Origin: Chitinophaga pinensis | GTDB lineage: Bacteria > Bacteroidota > Bacteroidia > UKL13-3 | Reading direction: 5' to 3' | NCBI GenBank assembly: GCA_945876985.1 | Contig: CAMCQX010000133.1 | Location: 1-5,414 of the forward strand | Length of the DNA: 5,414 nucleotides | In this document: positions 1-5,414 of the stretch, piece by piece | Layout: the number at the start of each line of letters is the position of its first letter | Position numbering within the stretch: position 1 is the first letter of the stretch | Made by a program: the position numbers and the translations under genes | Notes under the pieces: generated by a model | Seen by the model: the letters and a program-made list of their open reading frames with translations, nothing else | Databases searched by the model: none | Told to the model about the DNA's origin: nothing

Positions 1-346
1 TGTATTCTTTTTTAATGGTAAATATGCCAAATAACTTAGCACCTTCGCCCTTTTTAGCTAAAAATTTACCAATAAAATAATTGGTATTGTCGCCTAATAA
101 AGCGGCTATAATTAATAAAATAATGATTAAGCCAACATCTAAATTGTTATTTACATTACCAGCTAAAACACCAGCAGTAAATAATAAAGAGTCGCCAGGT
201 AATAATGGCAGCACTACTAAACCAGTTTCACAAAACACAATTAAAAACAACAAACCATATATCCATGTTCCATGATTTTGAACAAATAACTCTAAAAAAC
301 CTTTGGTATTGGTGAGTAATTCTTTAAATATTTCAAGTATTTCCAT
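1..346 (-). CDS. DedA-family integral membrane protein, N-terminal 115 residues (3' end beyond window)
   Basis: DedA-family (SNARE-associated/VTT domain) inner-membrane protein. The family is implicated in membrane homeostasis and lipid-carrier or phospholipid flipping; the substrate here is unknown. The reading frame starts at the ATG at 346-344 and stays open to the left edge. Seen directly: a hydrophobic segment at about residues 28-50 holding the family signature CETGLVVLPLLPGD (E40, G42, P50, G51, D52), then SLLFTAG, a second hydrophobic stretch at about 71-84, and GDNTNYFIGK at 85-94. That last element matches the family's GDxxxYxIG region that follows the re-entrant helices. Full-length members are about 200-220 residues, so roughly half is visible. 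The gene diverges from the Uma2 gene, with 137 bp between the two starts. I found no clean Bacteroidota promoter for it in that gap. The family call is firm; the individual function is not. Confidence 0.93.
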   Translation of the reverse strand, partial: MEILEIFKELLTNTKGFLELFVQNHGTWIYGLLFLIVFCETGLVVLPLLPGDSLLFTAGVLAGNVNNNLDVGLIIILLIIAALLGDNTNYFIGKFLAKKGEGAKLFGIFTIKKEY

Positions 347-431
347 GCCGCAATTTTAAAGCATAACATTTAATAAGCACTCATTTTGTTTTTATTTTTT
401 CCACTAAAAAAACAAATTGTATAAAAATAGC

Positions 432-459
432 TTGTATCTTAATATAAAATTTAAATTTG
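432..459 (+). promoter_or_regulatory. Bacteroidota-type promoter for the Uma2 gene
   Basis: TTG at 432-434, a 17-bp spacer, and TAAATTTG at 452-459, an exact match to the Bacteroidota -7 consensus TAnnTTTG. Transcription would begin a few bases downstream, around 465, leaving a 5' leader of about 20 nt before the ATG at 484. The match is by eye. In AT-rich DNA the hexamer alone is weak evidence, but the correctly spaced TTG and the placement support it. Confidence 0.6.
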
Positions 460-483
460 TAGAGTATAATTTTAAATAATAAA

Positions 484-1068
484 ATGGAAGTAAAAGAACC
501 AGACATGGAATACAGTAATTATTCGTATGCCGACTATTTAACCTTTAAAATGGAAGAAATGGTGGAATTAATTAAAGGCAAAGTTTTTAAAATGACTGCC
601 CCCAAAAGAATTCATCAAAAAATTTCAGGAACTGTATTCACTAAAATTCACAATTATTTAGATAATAAAAAATGTCAAGTTTATTCAGCACCATTTGATG
701 TGCGTTTGCCAGTAAAATCAAGGAAAAATGAAGATATTTTTACAGTAGTTCAACCTGATATTTGTGTGATTTGCGATTTAGAAAAATTAGATGAATATGG
801 TTGCATTGGTGCTCCCGATTTAGTGATTGAAATATTGTCGGAAGGCAATAACAAAAAAGAATTAAAATATAAATTTGATGTGTATGAAGAGTCTGGAGTT
901 TTAGAATATTGGATTATTAACCCAATGGGACAAACTTTAACCATCAATACTTTGGTAAATGGAAAATACCAAAGCTCCAAATTACTCACAAGTGGCGATG
1001 AAATCAGTACTCCAATTTTGCCGGAATTTATTTTAAAATTAGAAGATGTTTTTGATAATTTAGCCTAA
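484..1068 (+). CDS. Uma2 family protein (DUF820), PD-(D/E)XK nuclease fold
   Basis: A 194-residue protein of the Uma2 (DUF820) family, which has a restriction-endonuclease-like fold and is annotated as a putative endonuclease; the biological role of the family is unsettled. Seen in order: the N-terminal helix-strand region with MVELIKGKVFKM (26-37), H44 in the first helix, VQPDICVIC with D92, APDLVIEILS with D112 and E116, then K128/K130 and YEESGVLEYWIINP (134-147). The D92 / E116-x-L / downstream Lys arrangement is the family's predicted metal-binding and catalytic set, so the protein looks intact. Length is normal for the family. The start at 484 lies about 20 nt after the predicted transcription start. 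A second in-frame ATG at 505 (Met8) is possible but would leave an unnecessarily long leader. It stands alone with its own promoter, is not part of an obvious restriction-modification or toxin pair, and is followed after 87 bp by clpP. Confidence 0.93.
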   Translation: MEVKEPDMEYSNYSYADYLTFKMEEMVELIKGKVFKMTAPKRIHQKISGTVFTKIHNYLDNKKCQVYSAPFDVRLPVKSRKNEDIFTVVQPDICVICDLEKLDEYGCIGAPDLVIEILSEGNNKKELKYKFDVYEESGVLEYWIINPMGQTLTINTLVNGKYQSSKLLTSGDEISTPILPEFILKLEDVFDNLA

Positions 1069-1097
1069 ATGTCAGTAAAAATAAATGGCATTTAGCT
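1062..1097 (+). other. Stem-loop spanning the Uma2 stop codon
   Basis: CTAAATGTCA (1065-1074) can pair with TGGCATTTAG (1086-1095) over 10 bp with one G-U pair and an 11-nt loop. A bulged C at 1064 followed by two more pairs (1062-1063 with 1096-1097) extends it. The Uma2 TAA (1066-1068) lies inside the left arm. There is no T-run after it, so it is not a standard intrinsic terminator. It may act as a 3'-end-stabilising structure or weak terminator before the clpP promoter, whose TTG element begins at its right edge. Confidence 0.4.
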
Positions 1098-1126
1098 TGA
1101 CAATAATAAACATCAATATATATTTG
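1097..1126 (+). promoter_or_regulatory. Bacteroidota-type promoter for clpP
   Basis: TTG at 1097-1099, a 19-bp spacer, and TATATTTG at 1119-1126, an exact match to TAnnTTTG. Both spacing and sequence fit the Bacteroidota primary sigma-factor consensus. Expected transcription start is near 1133, giving a leader of roughly 20 nt before the clpP ATG at 1156. It implies clpP can be transcribed independently of the upstream gene. Confidence 0.65.
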
Positions 1127-1155
1127 ACAAAAACTAAAAATAATAATTATAAAAC

Positions 1156-1845
1156 ATGGATGTAGGAAAAGAATTTAGAAAATATGCCATCAAACATCAA
1201 GGCATAAGTAGTTTAAAAGTAGATGCGTACATTGGAAATATGCCGCAAAACATGACACGAACAGTGATTGAAGAACGTCCAATGAATTTTAGAGAAATTG
1301 ATGTGTTTTCTCGTTTAATGGCTGATAGAATTTTGTTTTTAGGAACTGCCATTGACGATTATATGGCCAATATTGTTCAAGCACAATTATTGTTTTTAGA
1401 ATCGTTAGATGCGCGCAGAGATATTCAAATGTATATCAATAGCCCAGGTGGATCAGTTTATGCTGGTTTAGGAATATATGACACCATGCAATGGATTCAA
1501 CCAGACGTTGCAACAATTTGTACTGGTTTAGCAGCTTCAATGGGTGCTGTTCTTCAGTGTGCTGGCGCAAAAGGAAAACGTACTGCTTTACGCCATGCGC
1601 GTATTATGATTCACCAACCTTTGGGTGGTGCTCAAGGACAAGCAAGTGATATAGAAATTACTGCGCGTGAAATTCAAAAATTAAAGAAAGAATTATACGA
1701 TATTATTTCGCACCATAGCGGACAAACTTTTGAAAGAGTTCAGGCTGATAGTGACCGTGATTATTGGATGATAGCGGAGGAAGCTAAAGCATACGGAATG
1801 CTTGATGATGTATTAATTAAACCAAAGAAAGAAGAAGCAAAGTAG
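1156..1845 (+). CDS. clpP: ATP-dependent Clp protease proteolytic subunit ClpP
   Basis: ClpP serine peptidase (family S14), the tetradecameric cytoplasmic chamber that degrades proteins fed to it by ClpX or ClpA/ClpC unfoldases. The 229-residue product has the complete catalytic triad: S128 in GLAASMGA, H153 in MIHQPLGG, and D202 in DRDYW. The Ser-His and His-Asp separations (25 and 49) are those of E. coli ClpP. Also present are the oxyanion/substrate strand [10 protein letters not shown] (95-104), the head-domain segment [14 protein letters not shown] (160-173), and YGMLDDVL near the end. Compared with the E. coli precursor (207 residues) it has about 20 extra N-terminal residues, probably a propeptide removed by self-cleavage, and a Lys/Glu-rich tail. 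The ATG at 1156 is preferred because it lies just after a well-formed promoter; no Shine-Dalgarno is seen, as usual in Bacteroidota. No tig lies upstream and no clpX downstream; the gene is followed by its own terminator and convergent genes. Confidence 0.98.
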   Translation: MDVGKEFRKYAIKHQGISSLKVDAYIGNMPQNMTRTVIEERPMNFREIDVFSRLMADRILFLGTAIDDYMANIVQAQLLFLESLDARRDIQMYINSPGGSVYAGLGIYDTMQWIQPDVATICTGLAASMGAVLQCAGAKGKRTALRHARIMIHQPLGGAQGQASDIEITAREIQKLKKELYDIISHHSGQTFERVQADSDRDYWMIAEEAKAYGMLDDVLIKPKKEEAK

Positions 1846-1922
1846 ATTTATTATCATTGATCATTGATTTTTCAATTTCAAAATTTCCCAAAGAATACTA
1901 AATTTCAAATAATATTCATTTA

Positions 1923-1964
1923 AACAAGCTCAACGACCTCGGTTTTTGAGCTTGTTGAATTTTT
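1923..1964 (+). terminator. Rho-independent terminator of clpP
   Basis: A perfect 11-bp stem, AACAAGCTCAA (1923-1933) pairing with TTGAGCTTGTT (1946-1956), with a 12-nt loop and a T-run at 1960-1964. It lies 77 bp after the clpP stop, in the gap between clpP and the convergent reverse-strand operon that ends at 2021. On the reverse strand the hairpin is followed only by a weak TTTAAATG, so it mainly serves clpP, though it may also stop readthrough from the right. The rest of this gap (1846-2020) holds only a TCATTGA tandem duplication at 1854-1867 and no gene. Confidence 0.85.
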
Positions 1965-2020
1965 AGGAAATATCACTTCTCTCACGCCTTACTTGATTGG
2001 CATTCTGAAATTCAAACTAC

Positions 2021-2188
2021 CTAAATACTGCCTCTTTTTTTTAGCCAGACAATGGTAAAAATAATGGTAAGTATAAAATATAAATAGGCTTTACCTGCTA
2101 CAAAGTCTTCGAAAATAGAAATGTAAAATCCTACTAAAAGACAAATAATTGCCATTACTAACCAATTTCTAAGAATCCACTTTTCCAT
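2021..2188 (-). CDS. Small two-helix membrane protein, unknown function, coupled to lptC
   Basis: A 55-residue reading frame from the ATG at 2188-2186 to a TAG at 2023-2021. I do not recognise a named family. Seen: a basic N-terminus (MEKWILRNW), a hydrophobic segment at about 10-26, a short acidic turn with FEDFVAGK (26-33), a second hydrophobic segment at about 35-49, and a positive end (KKRGSI). By the positive-inside rule both ends would be cytoplasmic, forming a helical hairpin in the inner membrane. Its start codon shares one base with the lptC stop (TAATG), the classic layout for translational coupling, which is the main reason to believe it is real. From memory, small proteins of this kind occur after lptC in other Bacteroidota. 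A link to LPS export is inferred from context only. Confidence 0.75.
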   Translation of the reverse strand: MEKWILRNWLVMAIICLLVGFYISIFEDFVAGKAYLYFILTIIFTIVWLKKRGSI

Positions 2189-2751
2189 TATTTTTTGATG
2201 CTTAAAATTCCTGTTATTTTAAAAATTTTATATTGTGAAAATTCGGTATTGCTTTCCAATCCTTCTCCATAAATAATCTCATCGGGGGTAGTAATTTTAA
2301 CATTGTCGGTGGTATTTATTTTATTGGTTTTTTCGTCCCAAACCAACGATTCTGTTCTTAAAGTATCACCTTTTATATTTACCACAATTACCTCATTTTT
2401 AACAGTCATTGTTCTTTGTCTGTCGTCTCTTACAGCGTATTTTGATTTGATATAACTGGTAATTTTTTTATCTTTATTATAAAAATAAACAGTAATACCT
2501 TTTTTCATAATTGATTGATTACTTTTTTCGTTATCATATCTTTCAAGCATTGGCGCAAATACTTTTGCTTTTACCAAACCAGAATCTGTATAGTTTAATA
2601 TAATATTTGTCCCAACTTCTAAAGGTAAATTATCGGAAGCGGTAAGTACTTGTATTTTTTCAATATTATCGTTTTTACAGGATTGTAATAGTATAATTAC
2701 AGCTGTAAATACAGCAGTTAAAATGGTTTTTTGGAAAGTAGAATTAGTCAT
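2188..2751 (-). CDS. lptC: LPS export ABC transporter lipoprotein LptC
   Basis: LptC is the bitopic or lipid-anchored component of the Lpt machine that receives LPS from the LptB2FG transporter and passes it to periplasmic LptA. The 187-residue product begins with a lipoprotein signal peptide: K8, a hydrophobic core at about 9-22, and lipobox LLQSC with the lipidated Cys at residue 25. The Bacteroidota protein is thus a lipoprotein rather than anchored by a transmembrane helix as in E. coli. The LptC beta-jellyroll follows, recognisable from YTDSGLVKAKVFAP (54-67), then alternating short strands ending near GEGLESNTEFSQYKIFKITG. I chose the ATG at 2751-2749. The frame is open upstream to an ATG at 2793, but that start would overlap the preceding gene by 50 nt and place 14 unhelpful residues before the signal peptide. 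With the chosen start the overlap is 8 nt (ATGACTAA), identical in form to the junction upstream. Confidence 0.93.
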   Translation of the reverse strand: MTNSTFQKTILTAVFTAVIILLQSCKNDNIEKIQVLTASDNLPLEVGTNIILNYTDSGLVKAKVFAPMLERYDNEKSNQSIMKKGITVYFYNKDKKITSYIKSKYAVRDDRQRTMTVKNEVIVVNIKGDTLRTESLVWDEKTNKINTTDNVKITTPDEIIYGEGLESNTEFSQYKIFKITGILSIKK

Positions 2752-4159
2752 ATTTATATTTAATAAACCACCTATCAGAAAAAACCAAGCCAATTGTTAA
2801 TTTATAAAACTGCTCATTGATTAATGTAGTATTTGCACCACGAGTTAAATATTCAAATCCAATATTTACCCGCGAAAATTTCTTATACCTATCTCTTTCA
2901 GCAATGGGAATTCCAATTCCACAATGATAACTACTAATGTTTACAGACTGATTATCAATAAATATATTAGTTTGTTCCATTTTATAACCAAGTCGGTATT
3001 CTAAACGTTTAAAATAATTTCTCGAATCTTCTTTAATATCAGGAAGCCAACAAGCGCCAACGTTAAAATGCCAAGAGTTTTGAAGGCCTTTATTTTGTCC
3101 AAAACTACTGTAATTACTCCATGCTGCTGTCCCAAAATCGGCAGCTACAGTCCAATTGGTATTGTTTGTAATTGCTATTCCATATTTAATTTCAAATGGA
3201 ATGGTAACCGAACCAGTTTTTGTTTCGTCTGTTTTAATCGAATCTTTTCCCAAATCCAAACCGCCAATGGCAAGTGTTCTGAATGAATATCTTTGATTTC
3301 CTGTTAAATTGGTTTCTGCATTAAAAGTAAGTCCTGCATTTATTGAAATAGGGTTTTTATGGCTTCTTACCAATTTTTTATGTTCAAATCCATTTGAATC
3401 AATAACGGTTTTATATTTTGGTAAGCTTAAATTTAAACTATCAAAATGTGATTGAAATCCGTACTCAATTATAAATCCATTTACATTGTCTTTTCTTTCT
3501 GCAGACCAATTAAAAATATAATATTGAGCAGGTGCAGTTTGAATCATTCTTGAATTGATTTGTCCAAAAATATATCCTACATTCACTCCAGCGGAAAAGT
3601 ATTTATTTAATTTAGTACCAACGCCAAAAAATGCCCTTGTTAATCCACCGCTGCCTAATTGTGAAGTAGTAGCATTCACATCAATCAAAGCATTAAATGT
3701 ATCAACTTTTAAAACTGTTGTTCTTCTAATGTCATAACCTATTGCCGAATAAGGTGCAGCACCAAATGCCATTCCAATTCCTTTTTTTGAAATTAAAGTA
3801 CCAAAATTAAAGTATGTTAATCCTGAAAGTGATGCATTTAAACTAGAACTTCCACTTTTTAGCGTTCCATTATTTAGCATGGCTCCAGCTTCTAAATTTG
3901 TTTGTGCCAAAGCACTGTAAGATGCAGGATTTAAAATATTTAAATCGTATTTTCTTCTAAATCCTTGGCTTACTTGTCCCATATTTCCGAGTGTAGCCGA
4001 ACCAATATATTGCAAATCGCCAACTCCAAAAAACGAATAAGGACTTTGAGTTAAATTTTGTGAGAATGAGCTGAAAGTTTGAAACAAAAAACAAATTATA
4101 AAAAAAATATTGATTTTGTTTTTTACTAGAATAGGTTGCCAATTGTGGGCTTTATACAT
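2744..4159 (-). CDS. Outer-membrane beta-barrel protein (FadL/OMPP1-like, Bacteroidota)
   Basis: A 471-residue secreted protein predicted to be an outer-membrane barrel. Residues 1-34 form a signal peptide: an unusually long n-region with K3, K13 and K15, a hydrophobic core at about 16-29, and a probable cut SSFS|Q giving N-terminal Gln, common in Bacteroidota exports. The mature start has SPYSFFGVGDL (39-49), then NMGQVSQGFRRKYDLNILNPASYS (60-82 region) with the NPAS motif typical of FadL/PorV-like barrels. The rest is alternating Gly/aromatic strands with polar loops, ending in a strand with RWFIKYKYD. I do not recognise a characterised orthologue, so ligand or partner is unknown. The start is fixed: no other Met occurs before residue 60 and the ATG overlaps the coaX stop by 8 nt (ATGTATAA). 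It is followed by lptC, also by an 8-nt overlap, suggesting a role in the cell envelope. Alternative: a structural or secretion-linked barrel rather than a transporter. Confidence 0.8.
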   Translation of the reverse strand: MYKAHNWQPILVKNKINIFFIICFLFQTFSSFSQNLTQSPYSFFGVGDLQYIGSATLGNMGQVSQGFRRKYDLNILNPASYSALAQTNLEAGAMLNNGTLKSGSSSLNASLSGLTYFNFGTLISKKGIGMAFGAAPYSAIGYDIRRTTVLKVDTFNALIDVNATTSQLGSGGLTRAFFGVGTKLNKYFSAGVNVGYIFGQINSRMIQTAPAQYYIFNWSAERKDNVNGFIIEYGFQSHFDSLNLSLPKYKTVIDSNGFEHKKLVRSHKNPISINAGLTFNAETNLTGNQRYSFRTLAIGGLDLGKDSIKTDETKTGSVTIPFEIKYGIAITNNTNWTVAADFGTAAWSNYSSFGQNKGLQNSWHFNVGACWLPDIKEDSRNYFKRLEYRLGYKMEQTNIFIDNQSVNISSYHCGIGIPIAERDRYKKFSRVNIGFEYLTRGANTTLINEQFYKLTIGLVFSDRWFIKYKYD

Positions 4160-4874
4160 TGTATGTTAAAATTTTATTGAGTCCAAATAGTGTTAAATAG
4201 GGATGCGCAAATAAGGCTTTTTTTATGTGTTTTTCAAACAAATAACAATTTCCACCGCTTAAAATAATTTCTGTTTCGCCAAATTTTGATTCATATAATT
4301 CAATTCTGCTTTTTATTTCTGCCAATAATCCAAAAAAAGCGCCACTTTGCATGCAACTTTCAGTAGAATTTCCATTGAAATCTGTTGGCTCTTTAAAAGT
4401 TAATAGTGGTAATTTAGCTGTAAAATGATTCATAGCTTGTAAACGCATGTTCAATCCAGGCGAAATTGCTCCACCCAAATATTCCTTTTTACGGTTCAAA
4501 AAATTAAAGGTTACACATGTGCCCAAACTTATTACTAACACATTTGAATCATTATTCAAATGAACAGCTGCAGCTATTAAAGCTATTCTATCTAATCCTA
4601 AAGTATTTGGAGTTAAATAATTATTTTGAAAAGGTAATATAGTAAAATGATTAAAAGGCAAAAGTTTAGTTTTAGTTTGAAGCATTTGTAAAAGAGGCTC
4701 TTCACTTTCATTTACATTACTAATAATGCTATTTTCAATTTGATTTTCAACAATAATAGTTTCAATATTTTCCACATTTAAAACATCTAACATTATAGTT
4801 TTTAATAAGTTAGAATTATCAAAAATTCCAATCTTAGTTTGCGTATTTCCAATATCTATACAAATGTTTTTCAT
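4152..4874 (-). CDS. coaX: Type III pantothenate kinase CoaX
   Basis: Phosphorylates pantothenate with ATP, the first step of coenzyme A synthesis, as a cytoplasmic dimer of the ASKHA fold; type III enzymes need a monovalent cation and are not inhibited by CoA. The 240-residue protein has DIGNTQTKIG (7-16, phosphate-1 motif with D7), TPNTLGLDR (88-96) with the catalytic D95 of the GxDR motif, YLGGAISPGL (132-141), the NST motif (169-171) and LSGG (205-208, adenosine motif). One departure stands out: the phosphate-2 motif, normally DxGT, reads SLGT (116-119), and the usual nearby Asp of TxD is N124. The codons (AGT and AAT) are unambiguous. No frameshift is visible and length is normal, so the gene looks functional, though activity could be altered. 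The ATG at 4874 is preceded by the repeat-rich gap after birA; its end overlaps the barrel-protein gene by 8 nt. No promoter was recognised in the gap. Confidence 0.96.
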   Translation of the reverse strand: MKNICIDIGNTQTKIGIFDNSNLLKTIMLDVLNVENIETIIVENQIENSIISNVNESEEPLLQMLQTKTKLLPFNHFTILPFQNNYLTPNTLGLDRIALIAAAVHLNNDSNVLVISLGTCVTFNFLNRKKEYLGGAISPGLNMRLQAMNHFTAKLPLLTFKEPTDFNGNSTESCMQSGAFFGLLAEIKSRIELYESKFGETEIILSGGNCYLFEKHIKKALFAHPYLTLFGLNKILTYNV

Positions 4875-4882
4875 AGTTTTTG

Positions 4883-4973
4883 TTAGTTTTTAGTAATTAG
4901 TTTCTTAGTACTTAGTTTCTTAGTTTCTTTAAACGAACTAAGTACTAAAAACTAGTTAACTAAGTACTTTTTT
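4883..4973. repeat. TTAGTAC/TTAGTTTC direct and inverted repeat block between birA and coaX
   Basis: Nearly the whole birA-coaX gap is built from short related words. On the + strand a 15-bp unit occurs twice in tandem, TTAGTAATTAGTTTC (4890-4904) and TTAGTACTTAGTTTC (4905-4919), followed by a partial TTAGTTTC (4920-4927). The reverse-complement word AACTAAGTACT occurs twice, at 4936-4946 and 4958-4968. TTAGTACTTAGTT (4905-4917) pairs perfectly over 13 bp with 4936-4948, and GTTT/AAAC (4923-4926 with 4931-4934) pairs inside the loop. The small palindromes AACTAGTT (4950-4957) and TAGTTAACTA (4953-4962) overlap between the copies. In the direction of the flanking genes no T-run follows the hairpin, so it is not a standard terminator. 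Confidence 0.85.
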
Positions 4974-5414
4974 CTATATTATCATTTCTAATTCTTTGTG
5001 AGCAAATTCTTGCAATTCATTGCCAATTAACACTTTTAGTAATCCGTATTCATTTACACTTTCAATTTGCCCTAATACCAATTGATTTTTGATGTTAAAG
5101 TAGCAAGTTTCGTTTTTTCTAAACAATAAATCATTGTATTTTTCTAAAATTTTTTGAAATTTACCTAATGCAAGTAATTGATAGTAACTATTTAATTGAT
5201 GGGTTAATTCGTGTAAAACGGTTTCAATGTTTAAATTATGATTTAAAATATTTTTTAAAGAAATAGCATTTTTATTTTCAAACGTTTCTTGATTAATATT
5301 TAGACCAATTCCAATAATAGTTTGTTTTATTTTGCGGCCTTGCAATGAGTTTTCAATTAAAATTCCAGCTATTTTTTTGTTATCAATATAAATGTCATTA
5401 GGCCATTTTATGTT
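4974..5414 (-). CDS. birA: Biotin-[acetyl-CoA-carboxylase] ligase BirA, C-terminal 146 residues (5' end beyond window)
   Basis: Biotin-protein ligase, which makes biotinyl-AMP and attaches biotin to the carrier protein of acetyl-CoA carboxylase and related enzymes. The frame is open from the right edge. Its first visible residues are the diagnostic NIKWPNDIYIDNKKIAGILIE (shown in part: KWPND and KIAGILIE), the biotin/adenylate-binding lysine region corresponding to E. coli K183. GIGLNIN follows, the strand that closes the active site. The last 45 or so residues form the small C-terminal SH3-like domain, with LGQIESVNEYGLLKV and a final EFAHKELEMII, ending in TAG at 4976-4974. A TTG at 5345 could be mistaken for a start, but the conserved catalytic motif lies before it, so the gene certainly begins outside the window. 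Whether it has the N-terminal DNA-binding domain of a repressor-type BirA cannot be seen. It lies upstream of coaX in the same direction, 99 bases from its ATG. Confidence 0.96.
   Translation of the reverse strand, partial: NIKWPNDIYIDNKKIAGILIENSLQGRKIKQTIIGIGLNINQETFENKNAISLKNILNHNLNIETVLHELTHQLNSYYQLLALGKFQKILEKYNDLLFRKNETCYFNIKNQLVLGQIESVNEYGLLKVLIGNELQEFAHKELEMII

Noticed and set aside
81..275. Forward open frame of 64 codons opposite the DedA gene
   Set aside because: The reverse strand encodes clear DedA motifs; the forward product is a low-complexity shadow without recognisable features.
404..423. Candidate reverse-strand promoter for the DedA gene around CAAATTGTA
   Set aside because: It reads TACAATTTG, one base too long for TAnnTTTG, and no properly spaced TTG lies upstream on that strand.
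750..989. Reverse open frame of 79 codons inside the Uma2 gene
   Set aside because: It is antisense to the conserved Uma2 core and has no motif, promoter or neighbour support.
1854..1867. TCATTGA tandem duplication after clpP
   Set aside because: Only two 7-bp copies in AT-rich DNA; likely chance or slippage, with no link to a gene.
2752..2793. Upstream in-frame extension of LptC by 14 residues (start at 2793)
   Set aside because: It would overlap the barrel-protein gene by 50 nt and put extra residues before a normal lipoprotein signal peptide; the ATG at 2751 gives an 8-nt overlap like the preceding junction.
3068..4142. Three open frames of 60-72 codons overlapping the barrel gene (3068-3286 +, 3555-3737 +, 3957-4142 -)
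   Set aside because: All lie within the continuous 471-codon barrel gene in other frames and show no independent support.
4890..4973. Possible CRISPR array or intrinsic terminator in the birA-coaX gap
   Set aside because: The repeats are 7-15 bp, adjacent or inverted with no uniform spacers, so not CRISPR; the T-run at 4968-4973 follows a hairpin only on the + strand, where there is no gene to terminate.
4974..5345. A separate 123-residue gene starting with TTG at 5345
   Set aside because: The same frame is open to the window edge and encodes the conserved KWPND and KIAGILIE motifs of BirA before that point, so it is only an internal codon.

Overview
The window is an AT-rich piece of a Bacteroidota chromosome. 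Four things point to this phylum. The two forward genes are preceded by matches to the Bacteroidota sigma-factor promoter (TTG, 17-19 bp spacer, TAnnTTTG). There are no Shine-Dalgarno sequences in front of genes. Secreted proteins carry typical Bacteroidota signals, namely a Gln just after a Ser at the cleavage site and an LLQSC lipobox. The reverse-strand order coaX, outer-membrane barrel, lptC, small membrane protein resembles what I recall from Flavobacterium-like genomes. I cannot place it below phylum or class level.

Left part (1-1964). The N-terminal half of a DedA-family membrane protein runs off the left edge on the reverse strand. It is divergent from a forward Uma2-family (DUF820, PD-(D/E)XK fold) nuclease-like gene that has its own promoter. 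Next comes clpP, the ClpP peptidase subunit with an intact Ser-His-Asp triad, again with its own promoter and closed by a strong hairpin plus T-run terminator. Neither tig nor clpX sits beside clpP here, although they are its usual neighbours.

Right part (2021-5414). All genes are on the reverse strand and read leftwards: birA (biotin-protein ligase, start outside the window), a 97-bp repeat-rich gap, coaX (type III pantothenate kinase), an outer-membrane beta-barrel protein, lptC (lipoprotein of the LPS exporter), and a 55-residue two-helix membrane protein that was found by reading the sequence beyond the longer ORFs. The last four genes overlap one another by 8, 8 and 1 nt, so they form a tightly coupled translational unit joining cofactor synthesis (CoA) with outer-membrane biogenesis. 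birA and coaX are linked to biotin and CoA metabolism respectively, both feeding acetyl-CoA carboxylase and lipid synthesis.

Most of this is ordinary housekeeping DNA, and I see no evidence of an undescribed multi-gene system. The observations most worth a second look are three: an unusual CoaX in which the Asp of the DxGT phosphate motif is Ser, the TTAGTAC/TTAGTTTC repeat and inverted-repeat block between birA and coaX, and the unannotated two-helix protein coupled to lptC. No rRNA, tRNA, CRISPR array or insertion sequence was seen. No stretch longer than 300 bases lacks a gene.
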